Source: Laceyella sediminis (GTDB lineage Bacteria; Bacillota; Bacilli; Thermoactinomycetales; Thermoactinomycetaceae). Taken from it: a stretch of DNA of 64,000 nucleotides. The notes under the pieces were generated by a model. That model ran no database searches and was not told where the DNA came from. It worked only from the letters and a program-made list of their open reading frames with translations. Made by a program: the position numbers and the translations under genes. Location of the stretch: positions 1 to 64,000 of the forward strand of contig NZ_PVTZ01000010.1 in the NCBI RefSeq assembly GCF_003003125.1, given 5' to 3'. Position 1 is the stretch's first letter. Every line of letters begins with the position of its first letter. This document shows positions 6,937 to 16,301 of the stretch, in pieces.

Positions 6937-7605
6937 TTAGCGTACTCTTCCTTTCCGCATATGAACTAGTAATCGTTTAATGGCAATGATAGCATGCCCG
7001 ATCCTAAACCGGATTATGCCATTGACATGCATATCCCACACCTTCGCATGGAATTCGGGATCGACTGCGATCTGCGGCTGATGCCGGCACTTGACCTTTG
7101 AACAGAACCACCCGATGAGGGTCGATTTGACGGCCCACACCATCCCGGTCAAAATGCCAGCTTCTGCCGCATCCCCCGTACCAATGCGCGACTTCCAAAC
7201 CAGTCTTTCACAGGTAATTTTGCTCGAAAACCAACGAAGAATTTGGTGAAAACCCGTTACATTCCGCACAATCTCTTTGTATGCCCTGTTTAATCTCTTC
7301 AAAAGGCGTGTGTTTACCTTCACTTCCGAATTTTGTTGCTCCGCACTCCCATTTCCGATCATCTTGTCCAAGCCGGATCGGGTATTTACTTTCACGCCTT
7401 GATTCAAGCCTTTCCACTGTATTTGCGGAATGGCAATACGATACCGAATCAAGCCCCGCCATGCGGTAAGGATGATCTCGCCCCGGTCATCTCCATGTTC
7501 GCGTTTATACACCAATTCAACGCGGAGTGCGGTAAACCAGATGATGACCAATAAAGCAATCAACAAGCCCAAAACAAGCAGCCCAAAAAACAACAACCCC
7601 ACCAC
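6937..7605 (-). CDS. ytfI: DUF2953 protein, YtfI family
   Basis: A 222-residue protein with one N-terminal membrane segment (residues 2-28) and a basic soluble part. This matches B. subtilis YtfI, which lies directly before ytfJ/gerW as here. The stop TAA touches the gerW ATG, so the two are translationally coupled. The most upstream usable start is GTG (7603-7605), since an in-frame stop lies just before it; no good ribosome site is visible. The function is unknown, probably linked to sporulation. Confidence 0.75.
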   Translation of the reverse strand: MVGLLFFGLLVLGLLIALLVIIWFTALRVELVYKREHGDDRGEIILTAWRGLIRYRIAIPQIQWKGLNQGVKVNTRSGLDKMIGNGSAEQQNSEVKVNTRLLKRLNRAYKEIVRNVTGFHQILRWFSSKITCERLVWKSRIGTGDAAEAGILTGMVWAVKSTLIGWFCSKVKCRHQPQIAVDPEFHAKVWDMHVNGIIRFRIGHAIIAIKRLLVHMRKGRVR

Positions 7606-7692
7606 CTGCCATTATTCGGTATTTTTTGCAGGAAAGTGGGGATGTATACACTGCGCCGCGCAATTTCCACGGGCTTGGTCACCAAATCCAGA

Positions 7693-8202
7693 TCAAGCGG
7701 AACCCGGGAAACGCGGAAAACTGCTGTTTTCCACATCATTGGAATATTGCCGAATGATTGCTAAGATCTCATCCGCTTCATCTGCTTGAATGATTTTTTG
7801 GATGTTTTCTTCCCGTGACAACAAGTTAGACAACTCTGCCAATGCTTTTAAATGGGAGTGATTATCGACAGCGGCCAATACGATGATCAAATGCACCTCT
7901 TTTCCTCTATCAAAAGAAACACTCTCTTTCAAGCGCAACAAACTCATTGACAACTGGTTAACCCCTGATCCAGGCCTGGCATGCGTGATCGCCACATGTG
8001 GTGTCAACACGACATAAGGGCCCCATTGCTCGATGATTTTAATCATTGCTTGAATATAGTGTTCTTCAATATATTTTAACTGGAGTAATGGAAGAGACGC
8101 GATTCGCACCGCCTCCTTCCAATGGGATACAAAATCTTTGAGCACGATGGTTTCTCTGGTGATCAATTGATGTAACAAATTAAAAGCTCCTTTCCGCTCC
8201 AT
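7693..8202 (-). CDS. lone PTS EIIA protein, fructose/mannitol/ascorbate type
   Basis: This 169-residue protein has the EIIA-2 fold. The phosphorylated histidine lies in HVAITHARPG (about residues 69-78), and a second conserved stretch reads AAVDNHSHLKALAELSNLL. It is closest in style to ascorbate-type (UlaC) domains. In a PTS the histidine takes phosphate from HPr and passes it to EIIB. No EIIB or EIIC gene is nearby, so it may phosphorylate a partner elsewhere or act as a regulatory domain. It sits between scpB and ytfI on the same strand. Confidence 0.75.
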   Translation of the reverse strand: MERKGAFNLLHQLITRETIVLKDFVSHWKEAVRIASLPLLQLKYIEEHYIQAMIKIIEQWGPYVVLTPHVAITHARPGSGVNQLSMSLLRLKESVSFDRGKEVHLIIVLAAVDNHSHLKALAELSNLLSREENIQKIIQADEADEILAIIRQYSNDVENSSFPRFPGSA

Positions 8203-8550
8203 TCTAAAAAGAAATTAAAAAATATATTACTGTATATTTTTATTTATCAAAAGAATTATTTTATGTTAATGCAATAAATATCAACTAAATATGTTGCCAA
8301 AGTATATATTTACACCATTGATCTCCGCACATCAATTTACTTAAATATTCTATCAATTGGTCGTTTTCCCTGCTTGCTTTCCTACGGATCATTCCTTTCT
8401 TTTTTTATCATTTTTTATTCCGCCAATCCATTTCTTTATAAATGAAGATCTATAATATCACTCGCTTTTTATTATAAATCAACCATGTCATTTGCCAATC
8501 TTACAAAAAAAGAACAAATCTGTATTCCCGCCATCCTTCCCGTTTAAAAC
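8203..8550. other. AT-rich intergenic region without a gene
   Basis: About 350 bases of AT-rich sequence lie between the PTS gene and the scpB terminator. It must contain the promoter of the PTS/ytfI genes. I see no convincing RNA structure, repeat or open frame in it. Confidence 0.6.
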
Positions 8551-8577
8551 AAAAAAAGTGCCCGAAGGCACTTTTTT
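8551..8577 (-). terminator. scpB terminator
   Basis: GTGCC (8558-8562) and GGCAC (8567-8571) with a CGAA loop are extended by seven A and six T. The structure works in both directions and ends the rib-scp transcript. Confidence 0.85.
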
Positions 8578-8600
8578 AAACAAACGTTGAGCGTTGCTAT

Positions 8601-9245
8601 TTAACTTTCATTTACGGTTTCTAACACAGGTTGCTCTTCCGCTTCCATCTCAGCATCCGGTTGAATGACGTCGGTATCCACGCCCAACCGCTCAAACAGG
8701 TCTTGCCGCTCTTGCTCCCATTCTTGCCAATCAAAAATGGAATCAGCGGGAGGAAGTTCATCAATATGGTTAAGTCCAAAATAATCGAGGAATTCACGGG
8801 AAGTCCCGTACAATATTGGTCTGCCCGCTCCTTCCGCTCGGCCCACTTCACGAATCAACCCTTTTCTTTGCAACACCTGAACCACCCGATCACTTTTCAC
8901 CCCGCGAATCTCTTCAATCTCCGCGCGCATGATCGGTTGGCGGTAGGCGATGATAGCCAGCGTTTCCAACGCCGCCCGCGACAATTGTGACCGATTGGGG
9001 GCTTGCGCCAATTTTTCAAAATAAGCAGCATGTTCGGGCAATGTAGTCATTTGGTATACTTGTGCCACTTTCATGATTTGCACGCCCCGCTGTTGCTCTT
9101 TCCAATCCACTCGCATGTCGTGGATGAGCAATTCCACATCCTTTTTGGACATTCCAGTCACATCCGCAATTTCTTTCAAGCTGAGACCGTCTTCCCCCGC
9201 AGCAAAGAGAAGTCCTTCAATAACGGCTTTCATCTCTTGGCTCAC
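8601..9245 (-). CDS. scpB: segregation and condensation protein B
   Basis: A 214-residue ScpB, the winged-helix dimer that binds the ScpA kleisin and the SMC heads in the bacterial condensin complex. Conserved stretches include [14 protein letters not shown] at the N-terminus and [28 protein letters not shown] in the first and second winged-helix domains. The acidic C-terminal tail is typical. The start overlaps the scpA stop by 4 bases, indicating translational coupling. Confidence 0.97.
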   Translation of the reverse strand: [214 protein letters not shown]

Positions 9246-10006
9246 GTTTGGCTTCCCCCCACTTCTAACCGCTCAATCAAGATTTCCCCAAACAGCGAAT
9301 GCTGCCGGCAGATGATTTTTTTCATTTTCATCAATTCTAGTAAAGCCAAAAAGGTAGTGATCACTCGCTCTTTCGTCAACGTGTCCCACTTTAACATCTT
9401 CGTAAAGAAAAGTTGCCCCTGTTCCAACAGTTCATTATATATTTCATCCATGCGGGCACTGACGGAAATCTCCTCCCGAGCTACTTTGGTCATCGGCTCG
9501 GGAGGTTTGCGATTTTTGAGGGCATCGACAAACGCTTGCAACAGATCATCCGGAGTAAGGCCTTCGACTGGGTTGGCTTCCTGCGTGTAAGAGGAAAGGT
9601 CCATCGCCGGTCGGGAATACACTTTGCTACGCTCTTCTTCCCGTTCTCGCAACACTTCGCCCAACCGCTTGTACCGCTTATACTCCAACAAACGCTCCAC
9701 CAATTCAGTCCGCGGGTCTACCATCCATTCCTCTTCATCGTAAGTGAAATCTTCTTCCAACACTTCTTCTTGCCGCGGCAAGAGCATCCGGCTTTTGATC
9801 GCCAGCAACGTGGCCGCCATCACTAAAAACTCACTGGCTACCTCCAATTCAAGCTCTTGCGCTTCATACAAGACCTGCATGTACTGTTCTGTAATCTGCG
9901 CGATGGGAACTTGATAAATATCAACTTCCGCTTTTTCAATGAGATGTAGCAACAAATCCAATGGCCCTTCAAATAGGTCCAGCTTGATTTTTACATCATG
10001 CGCCAT
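9242..10006 (-). CDS. scpA: segregation and condensation protein A (kleisin)
   Basis: A 254-residue kleisin. The N-terminal domain (DLFEGPLDLLLHLIEKAEVDIY, split here by position at residues 9-31) binds the SMC neck. The C-terminal winged helix (residues about 170-250, ending near ERLEV) binds the other SMC head. The charged middle links both ends and binds ScpB. It lies between ribH and scpB on the same strand, an arrangement also seen near ribT in Bacillus. Confidence 0.97.
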   Translation of the reverse strand: MAHDVKIKLDLFEGPLDLLLHLIEKAEVDIYQVPIAQITEQYMQVLYEAQELELEVASEFLVMAATLLAIKSRMLLPRQEEVLEEDFTYDEEEWMVDPRTELVERLLEYKRYKRLGEVLREREEERSKVYSRPAMDLSSYTQEANPVEGLTPDDLLQAFVDALKNRKPPEPMTKVAREEISVSARMDEIYNELLEQGQLFFTKMLKWDTLTKERVITTFLALLELMKMKKIICRQHSLFGEILIERLEVGGSQT

Positions 10007-10023
10007 GCCTTTTCCTCTTTCTG

Positions 10024-10494
10024 TTAGCCGTTGATTTGCCGCATCAGATTGGCCATTTCGATCGCGCTGACGGCCGCTTCCGCTCCTTTGTTCCCCGCTT
10101 TGGTTCCGGCCCGCTCAATAGCTTGTTCAATCGTCTCCGTCGTCACTACCCCAAACACGACCGGAAGTTGGTGACGCTGGCTTACTTGTGACACACCTTT
10201 GGAGACTTCGTTGCACACATAATCATAATGGCTGGTCGCCCCCCGGATAACACAGCCCAGCGTGATGATGGCGTCATACCGATGGGTGGCAGCCATTTGG
10301 TCAGCGATCAACGGGATTTCAAATGCGCCCGGCACCCAGGCCACGGAGATCTGTTCATCCTCCGCCCCGTGGCGCTTCAATGTGTCGATGGCACCTTCCA
10401 ACAGTTTAGCAGTGATAAAGTCATTGAAGCGGCTGACAACAATGCCAAATCTTAACCCTTGGGCAACCAACTTTCCTTCATATACGTGTGGCAT
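10024..10494 (-). CDS. ribH: 6,7-dimethyl-8-ribityllumazine synthase
   Basis: This 156-residue enzyme condenses 3,4-dihydroxybutanone 4-phosphate with the ribityl-aminouracil to make lumazine and usually forms 60-subunit shells. Signatures are RFNDFIT near residue 21, [24 protein letters not shown] with the catalytic histidine, and [11 protein letters not shown]. The ATG at 10492-10494 is chosen because GAGGAGG lies nine bases upstream; an ATG seven codons earlier overlaps that ribosome site. It is the last gene of the rib operon. Confidence 0.96.
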   Translation of the reverse strand: MPHVYEGKLVAQGLRFGIVVSRFNDFITAKLLEGAIDTLKRHGAEDEQISVAWVPGAFEIPLIADQMAATHRYDAIITLGCVIRGATSHYDYVCNEVSKGVSQVSQRHQLPVVFGVVTTETIEQAIERAGTKAGNKGAEAAVSAIEMANLMRQING

Positions 10495-10515
10495 CTTACC
10501 ATTCCTCCTCAGCAT

Positions 10516-11709
10516 TCACAAGGGCAACAAGTGTCCCATTTTCTCTTTTTTAGTCATCATGTAATTGCGGTTTTCTTTCCGAGGTGGAAAAACGATTGGC
10601 ACCACTTCGGACACTTCCAAGCCGTAACCTTTCAAACCTGTGATTTTGCGGGGATTATTGGTCATCAGACGCATACGCCGAACGCCCAAATCGCGCAAGA
10701 TTTGCGCCCCAATGCCATATTCCCGCAGATCCGGTTGGAATCCAAGCTTTACATTGGCTTCCACGGTGTCCAACCCTTCTTCCTGCAACTTATACGCTTT
10801 GAGCTTGTTGATGAGACCAATGCCGCGTCCTTCTTGGCGCATGTACAGCAAGACGCCTTTGCCTTCTTCGGCGATTCGTTGGAGTGCGGCGTGCAGTTGT
10901 GGCCCACAATCGCATCGATGCGAACCGAACACATCCCCGGTCAAACATTCAGAGTGCACCCGCACCAAGGTCGGCTCTTCCGGATCAAGCTCTCCCTTGA
11001 CAAAAGCAACATGCTCCTTGCCATCCACCTCGTTGGTGTACCCAACCACCGTAAACTCGCCAAACTCCGTCGGCAAGTGGATCGACACTTCTCGTTTGAT
11101 CAGCGTCTCTGTGCGGCGGCGATATTTGATCAACTCTTGGATGGTGATCATCTTCAACCCAAACCGCTGGGCGATTTCCGACAACTCGGGCACGCGAGCC
11201 ATGGTGCCATCTTCGTTGATAACTTCACAAATCACTCCCGCAGGATAGGCACCGCACAATTTAGCCAAGTCCACCGCCGCTTCCGTATGTCCCGCCCGTC
11301 TCAACACGCCTCCTGGACGTGCGACCAGTGGGAAAATGTGGCCCGGCCTACGAAAATGTTGCGGTTTAGCGTCAGGATCGATCAGTTGGCGGATCGTGTC
11401 GGCCCGTTCAAAGGCGGAGATGCCCGTCGTCGTATTGTGTGCATCCACCGAAACCGTAAACGCGGTGCCATGCCGGTCGGTGTTGTGCGTAACCATAGGC
11501 GGCAAATCCAACGCTTGCGCCCGCTCTTCCAACAATGGAACGCACACCAAGCCGCGACCATGCGTGATCATGAAATTGACCGTCTCCGGCTTGATCCGAT
11601 CGGCTAACGCCACAAAATCCCCTTCATTTTCCCTATCTTCGTCATCAACTACGATAATGACCCGGCCTTGTTTCAATTCAACCAGCGCTTCTTCAATCGT
11701 GTGAAACAT
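10516..11709 (-). CDS. ribBA: bifunctional DHBP synthase / GTP cyclohydrolase II
   Basis: A 397-residue fusion enzyme making both riboflavin precursors. The N-terminal half (about 1-200) is DHBP synthase, with [11 protein letters not shown] and the HTEAAVDL segment. The C-terminal half is GTP cyclohydrolase II, with HSECLTGD and HRCDCG supplying the zinc cysteines and RQEGRGIGL for substrate binding. The start is the ATG at 11707-11709 behind AAAGGGGGAAG. A longer in-frame ATG would read through the ribE end and lacks support. Confidence 0.96.
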   Translation of the reverse strand: MFHTIEEALVELKQGRVIIVVDDEDRENEGDFVALADRIKPETVNFMITHGRGLVCVPLLEERAQALDLPPMVTHNTDRHGTAFTVSVDAHNTTTGISAFERADTIRQLIDPDAKPQHFRRPGHIFPLVARPGGVLRRAGHTEAAVDLAKLCGAYPAGVICEVINEDGTMARVPELSEIAQRFGLKMITIQELIKYRRRTETLIKREVSIHLPTEFGEFTVVGYTNEVDGKEHVAFVKGELDPEEPTLVRVHSECLTGDVFGSHRCDCGPQLHAALQRIAEEGKGVLLYMRQEGRGIGLINKLKAYKLQEEGLDTVEANVKLGFQPDLREYGIGAQILRDLGVRRMRLMTNNPRKITGLKGYGLEVSEVVPIVFPPRKENRNYMMTKKEKMGHLLPL

Positions 11710-11726
11710 GTTCGCTTCCCCCTTTG

Positions 11727-12386
11727 TCAACCGAGAAACCCGGCTTCCTTTAGTCTGTCCAATGACAAGCCATCCGGCGCGGCAGCAGCAGGTTTGCCTT
11801 TTACCCATTTAGCCAAATACTTGCCGATCATGTCGCACTCGATGTTAACCTGATCGCCCGGTTTCCCTTGTTGCAACTGGGTGTGGTGCAATGTGTGCGG
11901 GATGATCGAAACAGTAAACGCATTCGCTTCCACATCGACCAACGTCAGGCTGATCCCATTGACCGCAATCGAGCCTTTGGGAATCATGTAATCTGTGAGA
12001 GCGGGGTCCACTTGAATGCGAAAGACCACTGCATTGGCCATGGGCGTAATCGATTGAATCACGCCCACCCCGTCAACGTGCCCTTGCACGAAGTGGCCTC
12101 CCAATCGGTCTCCTACTGCCAGCGCCCGTTCCAGATTGACCGGGGTTCCAGTCTGCAACTGACTCAGGTTGGTTCGTTTGACGGTTTCCGGCATCACATC
12201 AGCGCAGAAAGTGTCCGCGCTCATACGGGTCACTGTCAAACAAACGCCGTTGACGGCGATGCTGTCCCCCAACTCAGTCCCTTGGAGCACGCGGTCGGCC
12301 TGAATGGTCAACTCCATCGCCGCCGGTTGCTTCTTCACATGTATCACTCGGCCCACTTCTTCAATGATTCCTGTAAACACAGCCAT
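11727..12386 (-). CDS. ribE: riboflavin synthase alpha chain
   Basis: A 219-residue enzyme that dismutates two lumazine molecules into riboflavin. The two tandem lumazine-binding barrels are visible as internal repeats: [11 protein letters not shown] / [11 protein letters not shown] in the first half and [11 protein letters not shown] / [12 protein letters not shown] in the second. It lies between ribD and ribBA with short gaps, in the usual Firmicute order ribD-E-BA-H. Confidence 0.96.
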   Translation of the reverse strand: MAVFTGIIEEVGRVIHVKKQPAAMELTIQADRVLQGTELGDSIAVNGVCLTVTRMSADTFCADVMPETVKRTNLSQLQTGTPVNLERALAVGDRLGGHFVQGHVDGVGVIQSITPMANAVVFRIQVDPALTDYMIPKGSIAVNGISLTLVDVEANAFTVSIIPHTLHHTQLQQGKPGDQVNIECDMIGKYLAKWVKGKPAAAAPDGLSLDRLKEAGFLG

Positions 12387-12398
12387 CCTCCTCCGACA

Positions 12399-13490
12399 TC
12401 ATGCATGAAGATAACCTGTGACGCAGATGTCTTGGTCAAATTGCGCGACACGCACATCCCGAAGCGAAAGAGATGATTGCATAAGGGAAGGATTTTCCCC
12501 CTCAAAGGAAGTGGGGCTATCCTGGCCGCCCAACAATTTTGGCGCGATAAACGCAACCACTTTTTGCACCAATCCTTGCCGTAAAAATGCGGCGTTGACC
12601 GTGCCGCCACCTTCGATCATCAGCGACAAGATCCCTTCCTTCCCCAAAATATCAAGCATCTTTTCCAAATCAACTTGCGGCGCCGCACCTGTCGAAATGA
12701 CGCGCACCCCCTTGGCGAGAAGGAGCTGTTCACGCTCCCGATCCCGTGCATCGGTTGTAAAAATCCAAGTTGGTGCTTCGTCAACCTTTGTAATGGCTGC
12801 ATCCAACGGGGTTTGTAGGTGACTATCCAATACCACGCGCACAGGATGATTTCCGCCTGGAACCAGCCGAGCTGTCAATCGGGGATCATCGCATAGCACA
12901 GTCCGGATTCCCACCAAAATGGCATCATGCCGGTGACGCATCACGTGCACATGTTCACGAGCAGCTTCGCCCGTAATCCAGCGGCTATCTCCCGTCACGG
13001 TGGCGATTTTGCCATCCAAGGTCATCGCCGTCTTCAAAGTGACAAACGGCTTGCCCGTTCGGCGGTGGAAAAAATATGCTTCATTCAGCGCTTGGCATTC
13101 TGCCGCCAACACCCCTTCGATCACCTCGATTCCGGCCTCGCGAAGCCGGGCGATCCCCCGTCCCTGCACATTTTCATCCGGATCGGTCGTTCCGATCACC
13201 ACACGCCGAACTCCCGCAGCGATCAACTTGTCCGTACATGGCGGTGTTCGACCAGTATGATTGCAGGGTTCCAATGTGACATAAATGGTGCTCCCTTCTG
13301 CTTCACGGCCAGCCATGTTGATTGCGTGCACCTCTGCATGTTCCGTTCCTGCTTTCAGATGAGAGCCCATTCCAACCATTTTGCCGTTTTTCACAACGAC
13401 CGCGCCCACCATGGGATTGGGGGAAGTCTGGCCGGTTGCGGCTCCTGCCAAATCCAACGCCAATCTCATCCAATCTTCATGCGCTTTCAC
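12399..13490 (-). CDS. ribD: bifunctional pyrimidine deaminase/reductase
   Basis: A 363-residue fusion for the second and third steps of riboflavin synthesis. The N-terminal deaminase has the zinc motif HAEVHAI and EPCNHTGRTPPC. The C-terminal reductase (about 150-363) has LKTAMTLDGKIA and MIEGGGTVN. The start is GTG at 13488-13490, preceded by a G-rich ribosome site (13498-13504). It is the first gene of the operon and lies just after the riboswitch terminator. Confidence 0.95.
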   Translation of the reverse strand: MKAHEDWMRLALDLAGAATGQTSPNPMVGAVVVKNGKMVGMGSHLKAGTEHAEVHAINMAGREAEGSTIYVTLEPCNHTGRTPPCTDKLIAAGVRRVVIGTTDPDENVQGRGIARLREAGIEVIEGVLAAECQALNEAYFFHRRTGKPFVTLKTAMTLDGKIATVTGDSRWITGEAAREHVHVMRHRHDAILVGIRTVLCDDPRLTARLVPGGNHPVRVVLDSHLQTPLDAAITKVDEAPTWIFTTDARDREREQLLLAKGVRVISTGAAPQVDLEKMLDILGKEGILSLMIEGGGTVNAAFLRQGLVQKVVAFIAPKLLGGQDSPTSFEGENPSLMQSSLSLRDVRVAQFDQDICVTGYLHA

Positions 13491-13511
13491 CTTTTCACCC
13501 CCCCTTTGAAT

Positions 13512-13550
13512 AAAAAACCCCGCTTCCCAGTTTGCACAAGGAATCGGGGC
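13512..13550 (-). terminator. riboswitch-controlled terminator before ribD
   Basis: A GCCCCGATTCC arm pairs with GGAAGCGGGG (one mismatch) and is followed by six T on the minus strand, between the FMN aptamer and the ribD ribosome site. This is the expression platform for transcription attenuation when FMN is bound. Confidence 0.85.
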
Positions 13551-13662
13551 AATTGTCAGAAAGAAGCAGGTTCATGTACGTATACAAAATTTAGCATAGC
13601 AAAATAAACCTTTAGAAGAGCTTTTTTTAAAAAACTCCCCAAAGGGTACACGACACCTGTTC

Positions 13663-13795
13663 ATCCTTCTCCCATCCAGACTATACTGTCGGCTCCGGAA
13701 TTTCACCGAATCCACCGCACGCGTGCGGGTCACGGGCTGAGGGGCCAAATTGCCCCATCACCGCCGGTCGGGATTTTCACCCTGCCCCGAAGGAT
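13663..13795 (-). ncRNA. FMN riboswitch (RFN element)
   Basis: The minus strand shows the conserved RFN blocks in order: ATCCTTCGGGGCAGGG, GAAAATCCCGACCGGCGGT, AGCCCGTGACC, GATTCGGTGAAATTCCGG, GCCGACAGTATAGTCTGG and GAGAAGGAT. It lies about 170 bases upstream of ribD with a terminator between, so FMN should switch the rib operon off by premature termination. Confidence 0.97.
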
Positions 13796-13953
13796 GCAAA
13801 TAAAACAGATTTAATTTTCCATTTTGAACGAGAAAAATCGTTCATAAGTGATTGTATCAAAAAGAACGGCAACTGGCGAGATGCGGAAATAAATTTTTCC
13901 ACTTCTTTGATTCTGGCATCTTCCAATTGCACTAATTTCATGCGGACAAATAC

Positions 13954-13996
13954 AAAAAAACCGGTGCTCATGAACCCCGTTCATGAATACCGGTTT
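13954..13996 (-). terminator. ctaA terminator
   Basis: A long stem (13961-13975 with 13979-13993, one internal mismatch region) ends in seven T on the minus strand. Confidence 0.85.
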
Positions 13997-14012
13997 GTTC
14001 GCCAACCCTAAC

Positions 14013-14975
14013 CTAATTCACCATCGGATTTGCAGGCAACCCCGCGTCCTTCAAACTCCGTTTCCAAGGCCAACCGCCTTGCATGCAGAGGTAACTAATT
14101 ACAGAGAAATAAACGGAAATGATGGTGGTGTGTACCAACGCCGCCACCAGCTGCCCACCGGTCTTAATCGTGATGATCCCGGTCAGCGCCTGCAACGTAA
14201 TCAGGACAAACGCCATCCAACCGCCCCGCACATAATCCTGCCGATCGCGAAACGCCTTCAAAATCACTATCAAGAAAAGCAAACTGAACAGCCACATGGA
14301 ATATGCCCCATACCGGTGCAACATGTGAATTCCCGCCAACGAAGTGAAATCAGGTAGCAAGGTCGTTCCGCAACCGGGGAACGAATACCCGCATCCCATT
14401 GTGGCATCAGCATGGCGCACCAGTGCCCCAGTGTACACGATCACATACGTCCAAGCAGCCAAGCCCCATGTGGCAATCTTCATCCCTTTGCTGATGGGTC
14501 GTTCGCCTTTCACACTTGATTGTTGCGGCAACTGGAACAACGTCACTGTCAACAAAATCACACTGGCAAATGAAATCAGCGAAAAGCCGAAGTGCAGGGC
14601 AAGGGCAAATTTCTTAGCGAACTCGCCTTCAAACACAACGGTCAACGCCCCCAGTCCGCCTTGCAACACCACAAAAAAGAGACTCATAAAGCCCAACGTT
14701 TTGACGCGCATATTGTCTTTAAACATTATCCAAGACCATACGGTCAAGATCAAAATCAGCAACCCGTCGATGCCCGAAACAACACGGTGGCTTAATTCAA
14801 TCAGGGTGCTGATCGGCATCGATTCGGGAATCAATTGTCCATGGCAGAAAGGCCAAGAGTTTCCGCAACCTTTACCCGATTCTGTCTTACTGACGATAGC
14901 GCCCATTAATAGCATGATATAAGCGCCGACCGAGGTGACCACCGCCAGCGCCCGCAAGATTCGAAGCTGTTTCAT
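14013..14975 (-). CDS. ctaA: heme A synthase
   Basis: A 320-residue membrane enzyme that oxidises the C8 methyl of heme O to make heme A for aa3-type cytochrome oxidase. Eight hydrophobic segments are visible in two four-helix halves. The first loop has GCGNSWPFCHG with the paired cysteines, then ELSHR. Further heme-ligand histidines sit in LHFGFS, LHRYGAY and VHTTI. The ATG at 14973-14975 follows GGAGGAGG at six bases; 36 upstream in-frame codons lack a site. Neither ctaB nor oxidase genes are nearby. Confidence 0.93.
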   Translation of the reverse strand: MKQLRILRALAVVTSVGAYIMLLMGAIVSKTESGKGCGNSWPFCHGQLIPESMPISTLIELSHRVVSGIDGLLILILTVWSWIMFKDNMRVKTLGFMSLFFVVLQGGLGALTVVFEGEFAKKFALALHFGFSLISFASVILLTVTLFQLPQQSSVKGERPISKGMKIATWGLAAWTYVIVYTGALVRHADATMGCGYSFPGCGTTLLPDFTSLAGIHMLHRYGAYSMWLFSLLFLIVILKAFRDRQDYVRGGWMAFVLITLQALTGIITIKTGGQLVAALVHTTIISVYFSVISYLCMQGGWPWKRSLKDAGLPANPMVN

Positions 14976-15164
14976 GCGCATCCTCCTCCATCCACTCCAC
15001 ATCATAACACACTCTGTTCCATCCGCGGAAATCTTGTCAACGAATCGGCACAATCCGCTCACAATATAGGATGGTCTTGTCAAGTGGAAGAGGAACTATC
15101 TTCAATGCGGTATATTTTCGCAACCCGCAATTTCGGCAACACGAAGTATCACCGAATTGAATAA

Positions 15165-16085
15165 TCAGCAGTCAACCACCGCTCGCGCAAAATGGATATG
15201 TTCAAATGCGCGGTAACCATCTGTCCGGCCCTGGAAATAACGTTCTTCAATGTCAGTTGGGGGCAAGTTCTCTTCGAGGCGCAAGCCGATGTGGGCCAGC
15301 TCCTTGGCAAGCGTAGCCGGGTCAAACCCTGTTTTCATCGGCTCTCCTACTCGACTCACTGCCTCTTGCATTCGCTTCACGCGAACGGAAGCCCGTTTAG
15401 TGTCAAAGGCGTTTAGATCCAAATAATCAAAAACGATCCAACTACCTGTTGCGGCAATATCGGCAAATGAGCGCAAGGTGTCAAACACGGTCTCTCTGTC
15501 AAGATAATAAGTCACACCTAGCCAACTAAAAAAACTTCGTAACTGGGGATCAAACGCTGTACGACAAAGCGCATCCGCCAGTTTTTCAGCAGTGAAATCT
15601 ACTGGAACGAAATGTAATTGCGGCGGTTGCTCCCAGTCCAATTCGGCCAGGCGACGCCGCTTAAATGCTTGTGTGGCGGGATGATCAACTTCAAACACGT
15701 GGATCTGCTCCAACATGTCCGGCCGCCGAAACGCAAACGTGTCGAGGCCTGCCCCGAGGATGACATACTGCCGTGCACCCTGGTGGACGACCAACTCCAA
15801 GCTGTCCTCGGCATGTTTTGAGCGACTGAGGCTGATGGCGTTATGACTTTGCATCACCCATCGTAAGGCACTGGCTTGATCCTGGCAATCAGCGACCTTC
15901 TCCGGGGCGAAGTGCGGAAGGGACTGAGCCAGATGGGCTCCCAATTCGGAAAACGCTTCATCGGTAAACCACTGACGAGCTAGAAAATCATCAAATATCT
16001 TAGGGGAATCATACATGGCGTGGTATGCGCGGCCATAGGCGGAAATGAGTGCGGTCAAACTAACGCGAGGTTCTTTTTCCATCAT
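15165..16085 (-). CDS. class I SAM-dependent methyltransferase (LCM/YktD-type)
   Basis: A 306-residue member of the leucine carboxyl methyltransferase-like family (PF04072), similar to YktD and polyketide-cluster O-methyltransferases. The SAM-binding loop is YVILGAGLDTFAFR (about residues 108-121), and HVFEVDHPATQ supplies the acidic residue. The SWLGVTYYL stretch is also typical. The substrate is unknown. It stands alone with its own consensus promoter (16184-16212), so strong constitutive expression is likely. Confidence 0.85.
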   Translation of the reverse strand: MMEKEPRVSLTALISAYGRAYHAMYDSPKIFDDFLARQWFTDEAFSELGAHLAQSLPHFAPEKVADCQDQASALRWVMQSHNAISLSRSKHAEDSLELVVHQGARQYVILGAGLDTFAFRRPDMLEQIHVFEVDHPATQAFKRRRLAELDWEQPPQLHFVPVDFTAEKLADALCRTAFDPQLRSFFSWLGVTYYLDRETVFDTLRSFADIAATGSWIVFDYLDLNAFDTKRASVRVKRMQEAVSRVGEPMKTGFDPATLAKELAHIGLRLEENLPPTDIEERYFQGRTDGYRAFEHIHFARAVVDC

Positions 16086-16183
16086 TGTTTATCCTCCTCT
16101 TGCACGGTTGCTGATAAATTATGAGAGATCAGCTTTCATTATCATCATATTACGCAAGAGGATAAATAGTCAATAAATTTTTT

Positions 16184-16212
16184 ATTATATCACATTTTAT
16201 TATATTTGTCAA
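16184..16212 (-). promoter_or_regulatory. consensus sigma-A promoter of the methyltransferase gene
   Basis: TTGACA (16207-16212 on the minus strand), exactly 17 bases of spacer, then TATAAT (16184-16189). Both hexamers are perfect. Confidence 0.85.
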
Positions 16213-16242
16213 GTGCTATTTTTCGACACCACTCGCCTCAGA

Positions 16243-16298
16243 CTTTGGTAATCGCCGTCTGCTCAACCTATCTTACGACAGACGGCGATTATCAAAAG
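16243..16298. terminator. long inverted repeat, probable bidirectional terminator
   Basis: The arms at 16243-16261 and 16279-16298 form about 19 pairs around a 17-base loop, between the promoter region of the methyltransferase gene and the end of the macro-domain gene. There is no long T tract, so termination strength is uncertain. Confidence 0.6.
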
Positions 16299-16301
16299 TC
16301 G

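Noticed and set aside
10459-11607. 382-codon open frame on the plus strand
   Set aside because: It is antisense to ribBA, has no ribosome site and no recognisable product; codon bias of ribBA keeps the opposite frame open.
13777-14005. Two 64-codon minus-strand frames between ctaA and the FMN riboswitch
   Set aside because: They run through the ctaA terminator and into the riboswitch, lack ribosome sites and resemble nothing known.
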